Translations under genes and position numbers: made by a program
Shown here: positions 36,097 through 45,512 of the stretch, piece by piece
Layout: the number at the start of each line of letters is the position of its first letter
How positions within the stretch are numbered: position 1 is the first letter of the stretch
Origin: an uncultured Lachnospiraceae bacterium
GTDB taxonomy: Bacteria > Bacillota > Clostridia > Lachnospirales > Lachnospiraceae
NCBI GenBank assembly: GCA_910584325.1
Contig: CAJTZH010000001.1
Span: forward strand, 62,001 to 126,000
DNA: 64,000 nucleotides
Reading direction: 5' to 3'
The notes under the pieces: generated by a model
The model's input: only the letters and a program-made list of their open reading frames with translations
The model's database searches: none
What the model was told of the DNA's origin: nothing

Positions 36097-37629
36097 TTAT
36101 TCAGATACATTAAACATCATTTTATGAATTAGATTATATATTTTACTTTGTAGCAATTTTCTGTTTTTACGTTTATAAAATAAATAGTAAAAATGCTTTG
36201 ATGCATTATCGCTTGATTTCAATGTATTTGTTATTTTGCCAAACTTCCTTGTTTCTATTCCGTCACCCGTATCAAACACAATATTGATATTGTCAAAATC
36301 CGGTTTTCCGAAACCACTCGTAAACTGGTTTTCCTGCAAAAGAACAAAATCGCATTCTACATCATCTTTATTTTCTTCCGCAAAATTTTCCAAAGTCTTC
36401 ATCACTCGTAGTATAATTTGTTTATCTTTTTCCTGTGTCTTTCTGTCATCCTCGCTTAAATTCTTGTCCTGCAAATTTCTTAGTTCCAGTTCAAGCCGGG
36501 CAATTACCTCCTTATTAATGGCTGACACACCGGAACAACCTTCCAGATAATTCGCCGTCAGTTCCATTGCATAATTGAACTTATTATTGAAAGTTCCCTG
36601 ACTGGAAAGTCCCTCTACAAAAGCGCGATATTCCGCTTCGGACTTCCACAACAGATGCCGTCTTTGTCTTCTGTCAAAAAATTCAAAACTTAATCTGTCC
36701 GTGCAAATCTGCTTCATAATATAGATTATATCGTCATCACACATCAACGATACTGATATACCGTTCTGAAATTGTATCCCTTCCTGTGTTAATGATTGAA
36801 GTGAAAACAACTGTTTATTTTCCTCATGTAATTTTATATTCAATTCCGAAATGATATGCCTGATAATATAACTTTCATACAAAACTATGGGATGTGTCTG
36901 AATCCATTTTCTCTCGGAATCATGCGAATATACCACATTCTCAATGACACTTACCGCATTCTTCTTATATCCCAGCTCATAACACTTATTATCATTCTCA
37001 ATAATCGTCAAATTGGAAAGTAATCTTTCATAATCAATATTTACAGAATGAAAACCCGATACAAAAGCATCCCTGATAAGATAATCAAGCCTGTCCACAT
37101 CAATCACTTTGGAATTCAGCATATTAATAAAACAATTTTTTACGCTGTTTTGTTTATTAATCACCTTATATTTATATCCAGTAATACATCTGGCAAAAAA
37201 CTCTCTGTCCTTCTGTTCTCCGATATATGTACCATACAATTTTATACCAAGAATCGCACTCATAATTTCATGCGGCGCTGCCGCATCTGTTGACGCCGGC
37301 AAATCTTTTTTCAGACTGCTCCCTCCGACTTCTGCCAGCAGCAATTTATTAATTTCATCATATTTATTATCTTGCAAATAAAAATCTTCACCTGTATGTG
37401 AAAAAGGTGCATGCCCGACATCATGCAAAAGGCATGCCAAGATAAATGTACGGACAATATTTTCTAATGATTTTTCTTTGACTATATTGCTCTTTACTAA
37501 TTCTTTTTTTAATGTCCTGGCTGCTTTCTGTCCCAGATAATATACTCCCAGAGAATGTACGAATCGATTATGAACTACTGATGAATATAACGGAGTATAA
37601 CTTGTTTGTATCACCCGTCTCCCAGTCAA
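36097..37629 (-). CDS. HD-domain phosphohydrolase (dNTPase-like), 5'-truncated
   Basis: SAMHD1/dGTPase-like protein of 510 residues. The metal ligands are present: His in NRFVHSLGVYYLG (~25), His-Asp in CLLHDVGHAPFSHTGE (~70), and Asp in DVDRLDYLIRDAF (~178). Relatives have about 40-60 further residues before the IQTSYTPLYSS segment; here the frame begins at TTG only eight codons before it, with a stop just upstream. The TTG overlaps the TGA of the GT2 gene (TTGA). The gene seems to have been cut at a recombination junction yet keeps a coupled start. Function unknown: nucleotide pool or defence roles are possible. Confidence 0.8.
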   Translation of the reverse strand: MTGRRVIQTSYTPLYSSVVHNRFVHSLGVYYLGQKAARTLKKELVKSNIVKEKSLENIVRTFILACLLHDVGHAPFSHTGEDFYLQDNKYDEINKLLLAEVGGSSLKKDLPASTDAAAPHEIMSAILGIKLYGTYIGEQKDREFFARCITGYKYKVINKQNSVKNCFINMLNSKVIDVDRLDYLIRDAFVSGFHSVNIDYERLLSNLTIIENDNKCYELGYKKNAVSVIENVVYSHDSERKWIQTHPIVLYESYIIRHIISELNIKLHEENKQLFSLQSLTQEGIQFQNGISVSLMCDDDIIYIMKQICTDRLSFEFFDRRQRRHLLWKSEAEYRAFVEGLSSQGTFNNKFNYAMELTANYLEGCSGVSAINKEVIARLELELRNLQDKNLSEDDRKTQEKDKQIILRVMKTLENFAEENKDDVECDFVLLQENQFTSGFGKPDFDNINIVFDTGDGIETRKFGKITNTLKSSDNASKHFYYLFYKRKNRKLLQSKIYNLIHKMMFNVSE

Positions 37630-39773
37630 TCAATCACAACCGTCTTCCCCGTCCTCACAATCTTCTTCCCAATGCAAAGCGCAATTTCATATGTTCCCTT
37701 AGCAATCCCTTCCTGCTCCAAATAACTCTCAAACCCGCACAAACCGAGTCCTTTATTCCTTCCCTCCGGCGTAGTCACATCATACCGATAAACCTTCCTT
37801 GACTCTGCCGCGTATGCCGGTTTTATATCTTTGCCTGCTCCGGCTAAAACCACTTTCAGCCGGTTGTGGTTATTATTTTTCTTCATTTTATCATAGCACC
37901 AGCCGCTTATACGGATTGTATCCTCCGTCTGCGCCACATACTCCACGTTGTATACAAGGTCATCCGTCTTTGCCACGGTCAAACAATCAAAAGCCCCCGC
38001 CTGCTCCGGCAGAACTGCCTTACTCATATTAAACGAAAAATCACCCTTATCCGGTGTCAGATTCGGATTATAACATGGGTCATAACCTCCCGCAAATTCA
38101 GGATATTTTTCATAAAGTTTTGCCATCTCCCGTCTGCGCCGCTCTTCTTTTGCCGCCGACGCCTCGTCTAAACCGCGGCTAACAGACTCGTGATGAATCA
38201 AGGCGAAATCATTGCGGAGCACGTTAAAATATCCTTTCTCCACCAGCTTAAAGCAAAGCGCCACATCATTGTAGGCAACCGGCAAATCCTCGTCAAAACC
38301 GCCGATTTCCTGAAACTTCTCCTTCGAAACCATAAGACAGGCGCCTGTCACCGCCGTGAAATTATAATCCAGAAGATTTCTTCCATAATAATAATTCAGA
38401 TTGTCCTGCCCGCCGTAAAGGCAATGCCCCGGTCCGATAGAAAGATTCAAAACACCGGCGTGCTGAATCCTTCCGTTCGGATAATAGAGCTTGCACCCGA
38501 CTGCTCCCGTGTAGGAAACCTGCGCCTGCCCTGTCATAATCGAAAGCCATGCCGAATTCGTAATCTCGATATCGTCATTTAAAAACAGCACAAAATCACC
38601 TTTAGCATGTGCGGCTCCTTTATTACACATCCATGAGAAATTAAACTCTCTTGGTTCATACAGATAACAACAGCCGTAATCCTGAATCAACGACGTAATC
38701 TTTCGCTTATTTTCCTCACTGCTTCCATTGTCGACAATAATCACTTCATAATTTTTATAGGCAGTCTTCCTGAAAATACTGCCGACACACATTTTTAACA
38801 CATCATAATTATCCTTTGACGGAATCACTATAGAAACAAGCGGATTTCCCTGCGGCTCATACGTAACGCGGTACTGTCCGATATCAGGAAGCAATGTAAG
38901 ACTTCCCTTTAACCCACGCCGCTCCAGAGCTTCCAGCTTTGCTTTCTTTGTTGCTTCCATAATATACGGCTTTGCTGTCAAAGCATTTGCGGTTGACTCC
39001 TTTCGCATTCTCCAGTGATAAAGAATCTTCGCCACATGACCTATTTTGTTCGTTTTTTCCATTAGGCGAAGCACAAGGTCATAGTCCTGTGCGCCCTCAA
39101 ATCCCGTGCGCAGTCCGCCAAGTTCCTCTAAAAGACTCTTTCTGTAAACTGACAAATGGCAGGTATACATGTAAGACATAAATGTTTCCGGTGACCAGTC
39201 CGGCTTGAAAAACGGGTCGCGCCGCACTCTGCCGTCCTCACTGATTTTATCCTCGTCCGAATATATAAAATCATACGTCTTGTCTTCATTTAATTTCCTG
39301 GCAATTTCATATAAGGCATTCGGCGCATACAAGTCGTCGCAGTCACAAAGCGCTACAAATTCACCCTTTGCGGCTGCAATACCGTCATTGGTCGCACGGG
39401 AAATATGCCCGTTCTCCTTGCGATAAATCACGGTAATTTTATCTTCCGTCTCATACTCGCGAAGCACACCGCGCACGGATTCCTGCGTTGACGCGTCATC
39501 TACCAGCACAATTTCAAAATTTTGATACGTCTGCATTTTCACAGATTCTATGCATTCCCGCAGCATATTGTCTGCCACATTATATACCGGCACGACAACC
39601 GAAAAAAACGGACGATATTCCAGTTCTTCCGTATGCAGAATACTCCGTTCGTTTCCGGCAATCCAATTCTTATAAATGTTCTTGATATCAAACCTCACCT
39701 TCATTTTGAATAATACAATATCAAGTCCTTCATTTTTTAGGACGCGCAAAGCTTTCTGTGCTAAATTTGCCAT
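37626..39773 (-). CDS. Two-domain GT2 glycosyltransferase
   Basis: A 715-residue protein with two GT-A domains. Domain 1 (about 55-280): VVPVYNVADNML, LVDDASTQESV, CDCDDLYAPN. Domain 2 (about 310-560): VIPSKDNYDVLKM, VDNGSSEENKR, LNDDIEITN, followed by AVTGACLMVSKEKF. The last ~110 residues are a separate strand-rich domain (ISGWCYDKMKKNNN). Such dual enzymes often make alternating linkages, for example rhamnan backbones, which suits the rfb genes in the same operon. The TGA overlaps the start of the HD gene, the junction with foreign DNA. Confidence 0.92.
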   Translation of the reverse strand: MANLAQKALRVLKNEGLDIVLFKMKVRFDIKNIYKNWIAGNERSILHTEELEYRPFFSVVVPVYNVADNMLRECIESVKMQTYQNFEIVLVDDASTQESVRGVLREYETEDKITVIYRKENGHISRATNDGIAAAKGEFVALCDCDDLYAPNALYEIARKLNEDKTYDFIYSDEDKISEDGRVRRDPFFKPDWSPETFMSYMYTCHLSVYRKSLLEELGGLRTGFEGAQDYDLVLRLMEKTNKIGHVAKILYHWRMRKESTANALTAKPYIMEATKKAKLEALERRGLKGSLTLLPDIGQYRVTYEPQGNPLVSIVIPSKDNYDVLKMCVGSIFRKTAYKNYEVIIVDNGSSEENKRKITSLIQDYGCCYLYEPREFNFSWMCNKGAAHAKGDFVLFLNDDIEITNSAWLSIMTGQAQVSYTGAVGCKLYYPNGRIQHAGVLNLSIGPGHCLYGGQDNLNYYYGRNLLDYNFTAVTGACLMVSKEKFQEIGGFDEDLPVAYNDVALCFKLVEKGYFNVLRNDFALIHHESVSRGLDEASAAKEERRRREMAKLYEKYPEFAGGYDPCYNPNLTPDKGDFSFNMSKAVLPEQAGAFDCLTVAKTDDLVYNVEYVAQTEDTIRISGWCYDKMKKNNNHNRLKVVLAGAGKDIKPAYAAESRKVYRYDVTTPEGRNKGLGLCGFESYLEQEGIAKGTYEIALCIGKKIVRTGKTVVID

Positions 39774-39782
39774 TTATATGCC

Positions 39783-41681
39783 TCACTTTCTCAACATTTT
39801 CAATAAACCCCTCAGAGGATGTTTTGCGTTACGCTTTACCTTTTCCCAAAACTCACTCTTTCTTCGTACAACAATCCTTGCCGTCACCAGGTCGCGGCGG
39901 TGCGGACCCAGAGTATGATTTAATTCGTCCAAACCGCTGATAACCGAACGAAACCAGCCCTCGCCCATCTGCAGATTCTTGCCGATATTATGCACCGGTT
40001 TTTCATAATTCTTCGTATAAATATATTTGCGATGTTCTCCGTGGACATACTGCTGAAAACCATTTTCCATTCTGGCAAACTGCTCCGCCATCTCCCCGGT
40101 AATGCCAAACTCCTCCAAAAACGCGCTCTCGCTGACTCTGTCTGACAGATAAGCGTTATATTTTGAATAATAATAATAGATTGTCCGATATTTCAGATAA
40201 TCCAACGGAACCGGAAAATCAAAAACCCATTCATAATCCAGAATATAACATTTGCCCGTTAAATCCCCGACAATAAAATTTTCAAAAATCGTGTCGATAT
40301 TGGATGCTTTCAGCGATACAATTCTCTGCCGCGTTCTCAGTGAAAACGTTTCCACTCCGAACACCTGAAAAAATGCCTCCGTAGGCACAAAATCAACATA
40401 CGCATCCGGCTTAAAATCAAACATTAACGCAAGCGCGTCTTCTATGGACTCTTTTAACTTTCCTAAATCGAAAAGGTTTTTATTAATATTTTCAACGAAT
40501 CCTGTTCCATGAATAAAAGGAAAACTGACCGTTTTGCCGCGCTGTTCTAAAACCTCCACCGGCACAACCGAATCACTTAAACAAAGTAGTTTCTGCCGGT
40601 TATCAGAAAGCGCGCGGATATGCTCTTCTGCCTCCGTACGCAGCGCTTTCTTTTCCACAGTTTTTATTCCGTCCTTATCCGTTATAATCCGCGTGCAAAT
40701 CTGATACTTTGGCGTGCGCAAGCGGTTATATTTCGCATATTCCACAGTTTTTTGCAAATAAGAATCCCCTGTATAATCAGACTCCTCCTGCACACTGCTG
40801 ACAACAAGAAATGAATTTGCCAGTTCCTTAAACAATCCATCCTCACAAAGCGCGTCAAACGCCTGATTTTCATTTATCAGCTCATACCGCTCCCTGTCAT
40901 ATGCCGCGCACGGTTTGCGAATACTCCCGAAAGACGGTAAATGTCTGTCGGAGTAAATCTCGTCCGGCAGTTTGTAATCCGCCGTCGGATAATAAAATTC
41001 ATTGTCCGTAAAACCGGCCTTCTTCAGCATTTTCAAAAGCGTTCCCCGCGAAAATGTCCTCACCCGCTCCACGCCCACATAATTTTCCAGACCATCAAAG
41101 CATCTGCCTGTATGGTCCTCCGTTGCTCCCGCAAAATACTTGAGTCCGTACTTATTTTCAATGGCAATAAACAGCTTACCGCCCGGTTTTAATAAACTTT
41201 TCGCGCGGTTTAACATGTCCGTAAACGGATTTTCGCTGTTGATATAGCAGATAGAATACTCAAACACACCGATAAGCGTGACATAATCGAACTTCTTCGT
41301 CAGGCGGATATCTTCAAAATTACCCAGCATTATCGTCAAGTTATCATATTCTTTATTACGCAGCGCGTTGATGGTCGAGCGTTTTTTCGAAAGTTCAATC
41401 GCCGTGACATGTTTTACTTTACGGCAAAAAAGTCCCGAAAGCGCACCGCAGCCGGAACCAATTTCAAGAAGCTCTCCCTCGGGATTAAAATCATACCACT
41501 CAAGAATATTTTCACGGATATTTGACAAATGATAGAGGTGCGCCCACGAGCTTCCCTCCATTAACTTCCGCTCAATGTCAGACGGATTCTTTACTGCCTC
41601 TAAAAGTTCATCTTCCACCGCCCCGTCACTGTACAGGTCCTCTCCGCTATAATAGGTCAAATCCAGTTTCTCTTCTACCAT
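39783..41681 (-). CDS. Methyltransferase-kinase-like fusion (WbdD-like)
   Basis: A 632-residue protein. Residues ~50-240: SAM methyltransferase (LLEIGSGCGALSGLF at 71-85, VTLIGVFEYS, LLKPGGKLFIAIEN). Residues ~325-510: protein-kinase/APH-like domain, with candidate Lys344/345, catalytic loop Asp463-x4-Asn468 (DTIFENF) and metal Asp482-Tyr-Glu484. The last 60 residues are basic and amphipathic (FWEKVKRNAKHPLRGLLKML), suited to membrane contact. Methyltransferase then kinase is the WbdD order; WbdD caps O-antigen with methyl phosphate. It is next to the Wzt-type ATPase gene (14-base gap). The long coiled coil of WbdD is not evident. Confidence 0.8.
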   Translation of the reverse strand: MVEEKLDLTYYSGEDLYSDGAVEDELLEAVKNPSDIERKLMEGSSWAHLYHLSNIRENILEWYDFNPEGELLEIGSGCGALSGLFCRKVKHVTAIELSKKRSTINALRNKEYDNLTIMLGNFEDIRLTKKFDYVTLIGVFEYSICYINSENPFTDMLNRAKSLLKPGGKLFIAIENKYGLKYFAGATEDHTGRCFDGLENYVGVERVRTFSRGTLLKMLKKAGFTDNEFYYPTADYKLPDEIYSDRHLPSFGSIRKPCAAYDRERYELINENQAFDALCEDGLFKELANSFLVVSSVQEESDYTGDSYLQKTVEYAKYNRLRTPKYQICTRIITDKDGIKTVEKKALRTEAEEHIRALSDNRQKLLCLSDSVVPVEVLEQRGKTVSFPFIHGTGFVENINKNLFDLGKLKESIEDALALMFDFKPDAYVDFVPTEAFFQVFGVETFSLRTRQRIVSLKASNIDTIFENFIVGDLTGKCYILDYEWVFDFPVPLDYLKYRTIYYYYSKYNAYLSDRVSESAFLEEFGITGEMAEQFARMENGFQQYVHGEHRKYIYTKNYEKPVHNIGKNLQMGEGWFRSVISGLDELNHTLGPHRRDLVTARIVVRRKSEFWEKVKRNAKHPLRGLLKMLRK

Positions 41682-41694
41682 GTTTTATCCTCAA

Positions 41695-42960
41695 TCATCT
41701 AATTTTCTCAATTTCAACATGTGAATCCATATCAAAAACGCCGACCGTATCCTGCTCCGAAACAATCGTCAGGTTCACTACGTCGTACATCCTGTCGTAC
41801 GCGGTAAATTCCGCGTTTTCATAGCCGGTACATCCAAAAGACAACAGATACTCGCCACCCTGGAGGAGCGCTTTTTGTTGAAATGTGACCACATATATTT
41901 CGCCCGTTCTCGCCAACGGTACTTCCAGTCTTTCAAACATTGTATTCGTTCCCGTAACTTCCGCTCCCCGCACATTTTTAACCGTAAACGCAAAAATCGG
42001 ATACTCCACATCCTCCATAAATTCCACTTTCATTTTAATTGTAAAAATGCGTTTCTTTAAAATCAGTCCGGTAATATTTCCATTTTCGTCAAACAGCCCA
42101 AAATCAACAATCCGCGCCTTACCGCTTCCGTACAACACATTTTCATTGTTAAGACGCAGTCTGCTCATCCATGTATCTTTGCCAACAGAAAGTTTTTGAG
42201 CATTCCCCGTCTTATTCTCATCATACTGGTTTACAAGAATTTTCTTGTAAATATCTACCATTTCCTTAGGATTCCCCTCTTTAACCACCTTGCCGTGATT
42301 GAGCACCACAACTCTGTCGCAATATTTTACCACGCTGCTCATGTCATGCGTTACAAGAAGGACCGTTGTTCCGTTTTTCTTAATCTCGTCCATCTTTTTA
42401 AAACATTTAGACTGAAAATAGATATCTCCAACGCTTAATGCCTCGTCCACAATCAGAATATCGGGTTCCACATTAATCGCCATTGCAAACGCAAGTCTCG
42501 CAAACATACCGCTGGAATACATTTTTACCGGCTGATTGATATAATCGCCGATTCCTGCAAACTCAATAATCCGCGGCACTCTTTCCTCCATCTGTTCCCT
42601 GGTGTAACCCAAAAGCGTTCCGTTAAAATATATATTTTCCAGTCCCGTATATTCATTGTTAAAACCGGCGCCAAGCTCCAATAATGCGGAAATTCTGCCG
42701 TTTACCTCAACCTGTCCGCCACTTGGCGTCAGTACGCCTGTAACAATCTTTAAAAGAGTCGATTTTCCTGCGCCGTTTGTTCCAATCAGCCCTACCGTTT
42801 CACCCTTTTGAACGGTAAAATTCACGTCCGACAACGCGTAATAATCCTGATACGTCTGCCTGCGTGTCAGATGTAGCGCGTCCTTGAGCCGGTCCGCCCT
42901 GCCGCGGTATAATTTGTATACTTTGGAAATATGTTCTATGTTAATCGCAAAATCGCTCAT
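41695..42960 (-). CDS. ABC transporter ATP-binding protein with Wzt-type C-terminal domain (module 2)
   Basis: ATPase of the second exporter, 421 residues. Walker A GTNGAGKST, signature MYSSGMFARLAFAMA, Walker B PDILIVDEALSVGD, then the C-terminal beta domain from about residue 260 (WMSRLRLNNENVL to VFDMDSHVEIEKI). ATG 42960 has GGAG 6 bases upstream. The C-terminal domain differs in sequence from that of the module 1 ATPase, so each may see its own chain end. It follows the permease by about 45 bases. Confidence 0.94.
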   Translation of the reverse strand: MSDFAINIEHISKVYKLYRGRADRLKDALHLTRRQTYQDYYALSDVNFTVQKGETVGLIGTNGAGKSTLLKIVTGVLTPSGGQVEVNGRISALLELGAGFNNEYTGLENIYFNGTLLGYTREQMEERVPRIIEFAGIGDYINQPVKMYSSGMFARLAFAMAINVEPDILIVDEALSVGDIYFQSKCFKKMDEIKKNGTTVLLVTHDMSSVVKYCDRVVVLNHGKVVKEGNPKEMVDIYKKILVNQYDENKTGNAQKLSVGKDTWMSRLRLNNENVLYGSGKARIVDFGLFDENGNITGLILKKRIFTIKMKVEFMEDVEYPIFAFTVKNVRGAEVTGTNTMFERLEVPLARTGEIYVVTFQQKALLQGGEYLLSFGCTGYENAEFTAYDRMYDVVNLTIVSEQDTVGVFDMDSHVEIEKIR

Positions 42961-43004
42961 GTTACTCTCCATTTAAATTCTATACAATCTAACTGAAATT
43001 TCAG

Positions 43005-43850
43005 CTAGATTACATCCGCAAAGTGTGGTTTTAACCTTTTAAAAACGCTGCTTCCGACAAGGAACAGCAAAACTGTCACTGCCCAGAAATATAACGTCAT
43101 TCCTGGCTTTTCCCAGAACCATATATGATTAATCATCGCGTCACGATAACCGTATACGATATAATACATCGGATTGAGCCGTATAATAAATGCTGCTGCG
43201 GGGTGCGTGGCAAGCATCTGCGTATCCTGCCACATAATCGGCGTAATCCAGATAAACACCTGCAGAAATATCGTCACAACCTGCGTCAAATCTTTAAAAA
43301 ACACCACAATCGCACTCGTAATCAAAACCAGTGCCGCCGATAAAATCCACGTCGCAATCAGATAATACGGAAGCTGCAGCATATAGACCGTCGGAAAATG
43401 CCCGGTAAACGCAAATATCACAACCATCAATACCACAAAAAACAGATGAATGACGGTTGCCGTTACAATTTTCATAACAGGAAGAATACTGATATTAAAG
43501 ACAATTTTCTTTACCAGATAGGTGTATTCAATCAATACATTTGTCCCGCCGGTAAGTATTTCAGAAAATAAAAACCACGGTATCAGACCTGCAATCATCC
43601 ATAACACATACGGATAGCCATTGACACCGCTTCCGCCCCCGCGCATTCCGACCGTGAACACAAACCAGTAGACACAGATCGTCACTATGGGGCTGACAAA
43701 CGCCCACAAAATACCAAAATAGGAGCCTGCAAATTTTTTCTTAAAGTCATTCTTCGCAAGTTCCCTTATCAGTCCCATATTGGCAAATATATCCTGAATC
43801 ATCGTTATTGCCGCTATTTTCTTTTCTTTTTTATCGGCACTTATAATCAT
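43005..43850 (-). CDS. ABC-2 polysaccharide exporter permease (module 2)
   Basis: Permease of 281 residues with six helices. The N-terminal interface helix contains LAKNDFKKKFAGSYFGILWAFVSP; external loop PWFLFSEILTGGTNV; C-terminal loop RLNPMYYIVYGYRDAMI. ATG 43850 is chosen: GGAG is 7 bases upstream, and upstream in-frame codons lie inside rfbC. The start overlaps rfbC by 20 bases. Partner of the ATPase immediately downstream, forming a standard Wzm-Wzt pair. Confidence 0.94.
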   Translation of the reverse strand: MIISADKKEKKIAAITMIQDIFANMGLIRELAKNDFKKKFAGSYFGILWAFVSPIVTICVYWFVFTVGMRGGGSGVNGYPYVLWMIAGLIPWFLFSEILTGGTNVLIEYTYLVKKIVFNISILPVMKIVTATVIHLFFVVLMVVIFAFTGHFPTVYMLQLPYYLIATWILSAALVLITSAIVVFFKDLTQVVTIFLQVFIWITPIMWQDTQMLATHPAAAFIIRLNPMYYIVYGYRDAMINHIWFWEKPGMTLYFWAVTVLLFLVGSSVFKRLKPHFADVI

Positions 43851-44385
43851 GAATTCCGCTCCATTTTTGGTCTTTTTGGGCAATCGTAAGTTCCATTCCC
43901 GAAGGAATCGGCCATTCAATTCCTATCTCGGGGTCATTCCAGATTAAACCTCCTTCGTCATCCGGATGATAAAAGTCGGAACATTTATAGGCAAATTCTG
44001 CCGTATCCGACAAAACTAAAAATCCGTGGGCAAAGTTTTTGGGAACAAAAAACTGCTTTTTATTCTCCGCAGAAAGAATCACGCCGAACCATTTGCCGAA
44101 TGTCTTAGAGCCCTCCCGCAAGTCAACGGCAACATCAAACACCTCGCCGCTTACAACCCGTACAAGCTTGTCCTGCGGAAATGATTTCTGGAAATGCAGT
44201 CCCCGTAGCACGCCCTTTTTAGACATAGACTGATTATCCTGAACAAATACAATATCAATGCCGGCTTCTTTAAAATCATTGTAATTATAAGTTTCCATAA
44301 AATAACCGCGCTCGTCGCCGAATACTGCCGGCTCAATCACCTTAAGACCTTCTATGTTACAGGTTGTCACCGTTATCTTCCCCAT
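43831..44385 (-). CDS. rfbC: dTDP-4-dehydrorhamnose 3,5-epimerase
   Basis: Third enzyme of dTDP-L-rhamnose synthesis, 184 residues, cupin fold. The active-site block RGLHFQKSFPQDKLVRVVSG contains the catalytic His, and FAYKCSDFYHPDDEGGLIWNDP is the family end signature. Gene order rfbA-rfbD-rfbB-rfbC leads straight into the exporter genes. Confidence 0.97.
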   Translation of the reverse strand: MGKITVTTCNIEGLKVIEPAVFGDERGYFMETYNYNDFKEAGIDIVFVQDNQSMSKKGVLRGLHFQKSFPQDKLVRVVSGEVFDVAVDLREGSKTFGKWFGVILSAENKKQFFVPKNFAHGFLVLSDTAEFAYKCSDFYHPDDEGGLIWNDPEIGIEWPIPSGMELTIAQKDQKWSGIHDYKCR

Positions 44386-44408
44386 AATAAAACCCTTCTT
44401 TCCATTAC

Positions 44409-45494
44409 CTATCTATTTCCGTACATTTCCTGATAATATTTCTGATACTCGCCGCTGGTTGTGTTTTTCATCCAGTCCTCATTCTCAAAATACCATTGTA
44501 TTGTTTTTCTAATGCCTTCCTTAAACATCGTTTCCGGCTCCCAGCCGATTTCACTCTTAATCTTATCGGGCGCTATGGCATACCTCCTGTCATGCCCCTT
44601 GCGGTCGGTAACATAAGTGATTAAATCCTTAGAAACATTTGCCTTTCTAGGGTCTCCCTCCGGCAGCATTTCCTGTAATGTCTCTAAAATAATATTTAAT
44701 ATCTCAATATTCTGTTTCTCGTTATGTCCGCCGATATTATAAGTCTCAAACAACTTCCCCTGCTCCATAACCATATCGATTGCCTTTGCATGGTCTTCCA
44801 CATAAAGCCAGTCCCTGACATTTTTACCGTCGCCATAGACCGGGAGTTTCTTGCCCTGCAATGCGTTATTAATCATCAGCGGGATAAACTTCTCCGGGAA
44901 TTGATATGGTCCGTAGTTATTACTGCAATTTGTAATATTAGCAGGAAATTTGTACGTATCCATATACGCCTTAACAATCATATCTGATGACGCTTTACTT
45001 GCGGAATACGGACTATGCGGTTCGTAAGGACTTGTCTCATAAAAAAACGCGTTTTCATCCTCGGGAAGTGAACCGTAAACCTCATCCGTCGAAACATGTA
45101 AAAACTTCTTATCCGGCTTATATGTCCCATCAGCAAGCTCCCATGCCGCTTTGGCACAATTCAGCATCACGGCCGTTCCAAGAACGTTCGTCTGTACAAA
45201 TACTTCCGGATTGACGATACTCCTGTCTACATGACTTTCTGCCGCAAAATGCACCACCCTGTCGATATCATTTTCGGCAAATATTTTTTCTATAGCAGCC
45301 TTATCGCAGATATCCGCGCGAATAAACGTATAATTGTCCCGATTTTCAACACTTTTGAGATTCTCAAGATTTCCCGCATATGTCAGTAAGTCTACATTAA
45401 TGATACGGATTTCACCGTCATATTTGTGAAACATATAATGAATATAATTAGAGCCGATAAACCCGGCGCCGCCTGTCACTAGATAAGTTCTCAT
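44409..45494 (-). CDS. rfbB: dTDP-glucose 4,6-dehydratase
   Basis: Second enzyme of dTDP-L-rhamnose synthesis, 361 residues. NAD motif VTGGAGFIGSNYIHYM, HFAAESHVDRSI, catalytic Tyr/Lys in YSASKASSDM and NNYGPYQFPEKFIPL. ATG 45494 has GGAG 6 bases upstream; the ATG four codons earlier has no such site. Confidence 0.97.
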   Translation of the reverse strand: MRTYLVTGGAGFIGSNYIHYMFHKYDGEIRIINVDLLTYAGNLENLKSVENRDNYTFIRADICDKAAIEKIFAENDIDRVVHFAAESHVDRSIVNPEVFVQTNVLGTAVMLNCAKAAWELADGTYKPDKKFLHVSTDEVYGSLPEDENAFFYETSPYEPHSPYSASKASSDMIVKAYMDTYKFPANITNCSNNYGPYQFPEKFIPLMINNALQGKKLPVYGDGKNVRDWLYVEDHAKAIDMVMEQGKLFETYNIGGHNEKQNIEILNIILETLQEMLPEGDPRKANVSKDLITYVTDRKGHDRRYAIAPDKIKSEIGWEPETMFKEGIRKTIQWYFENEDWMKNTTSGEYQKYYQEMYGNR

Positions 45495-45512
45495 ACTATT
45501 CTCCAATCTTAT

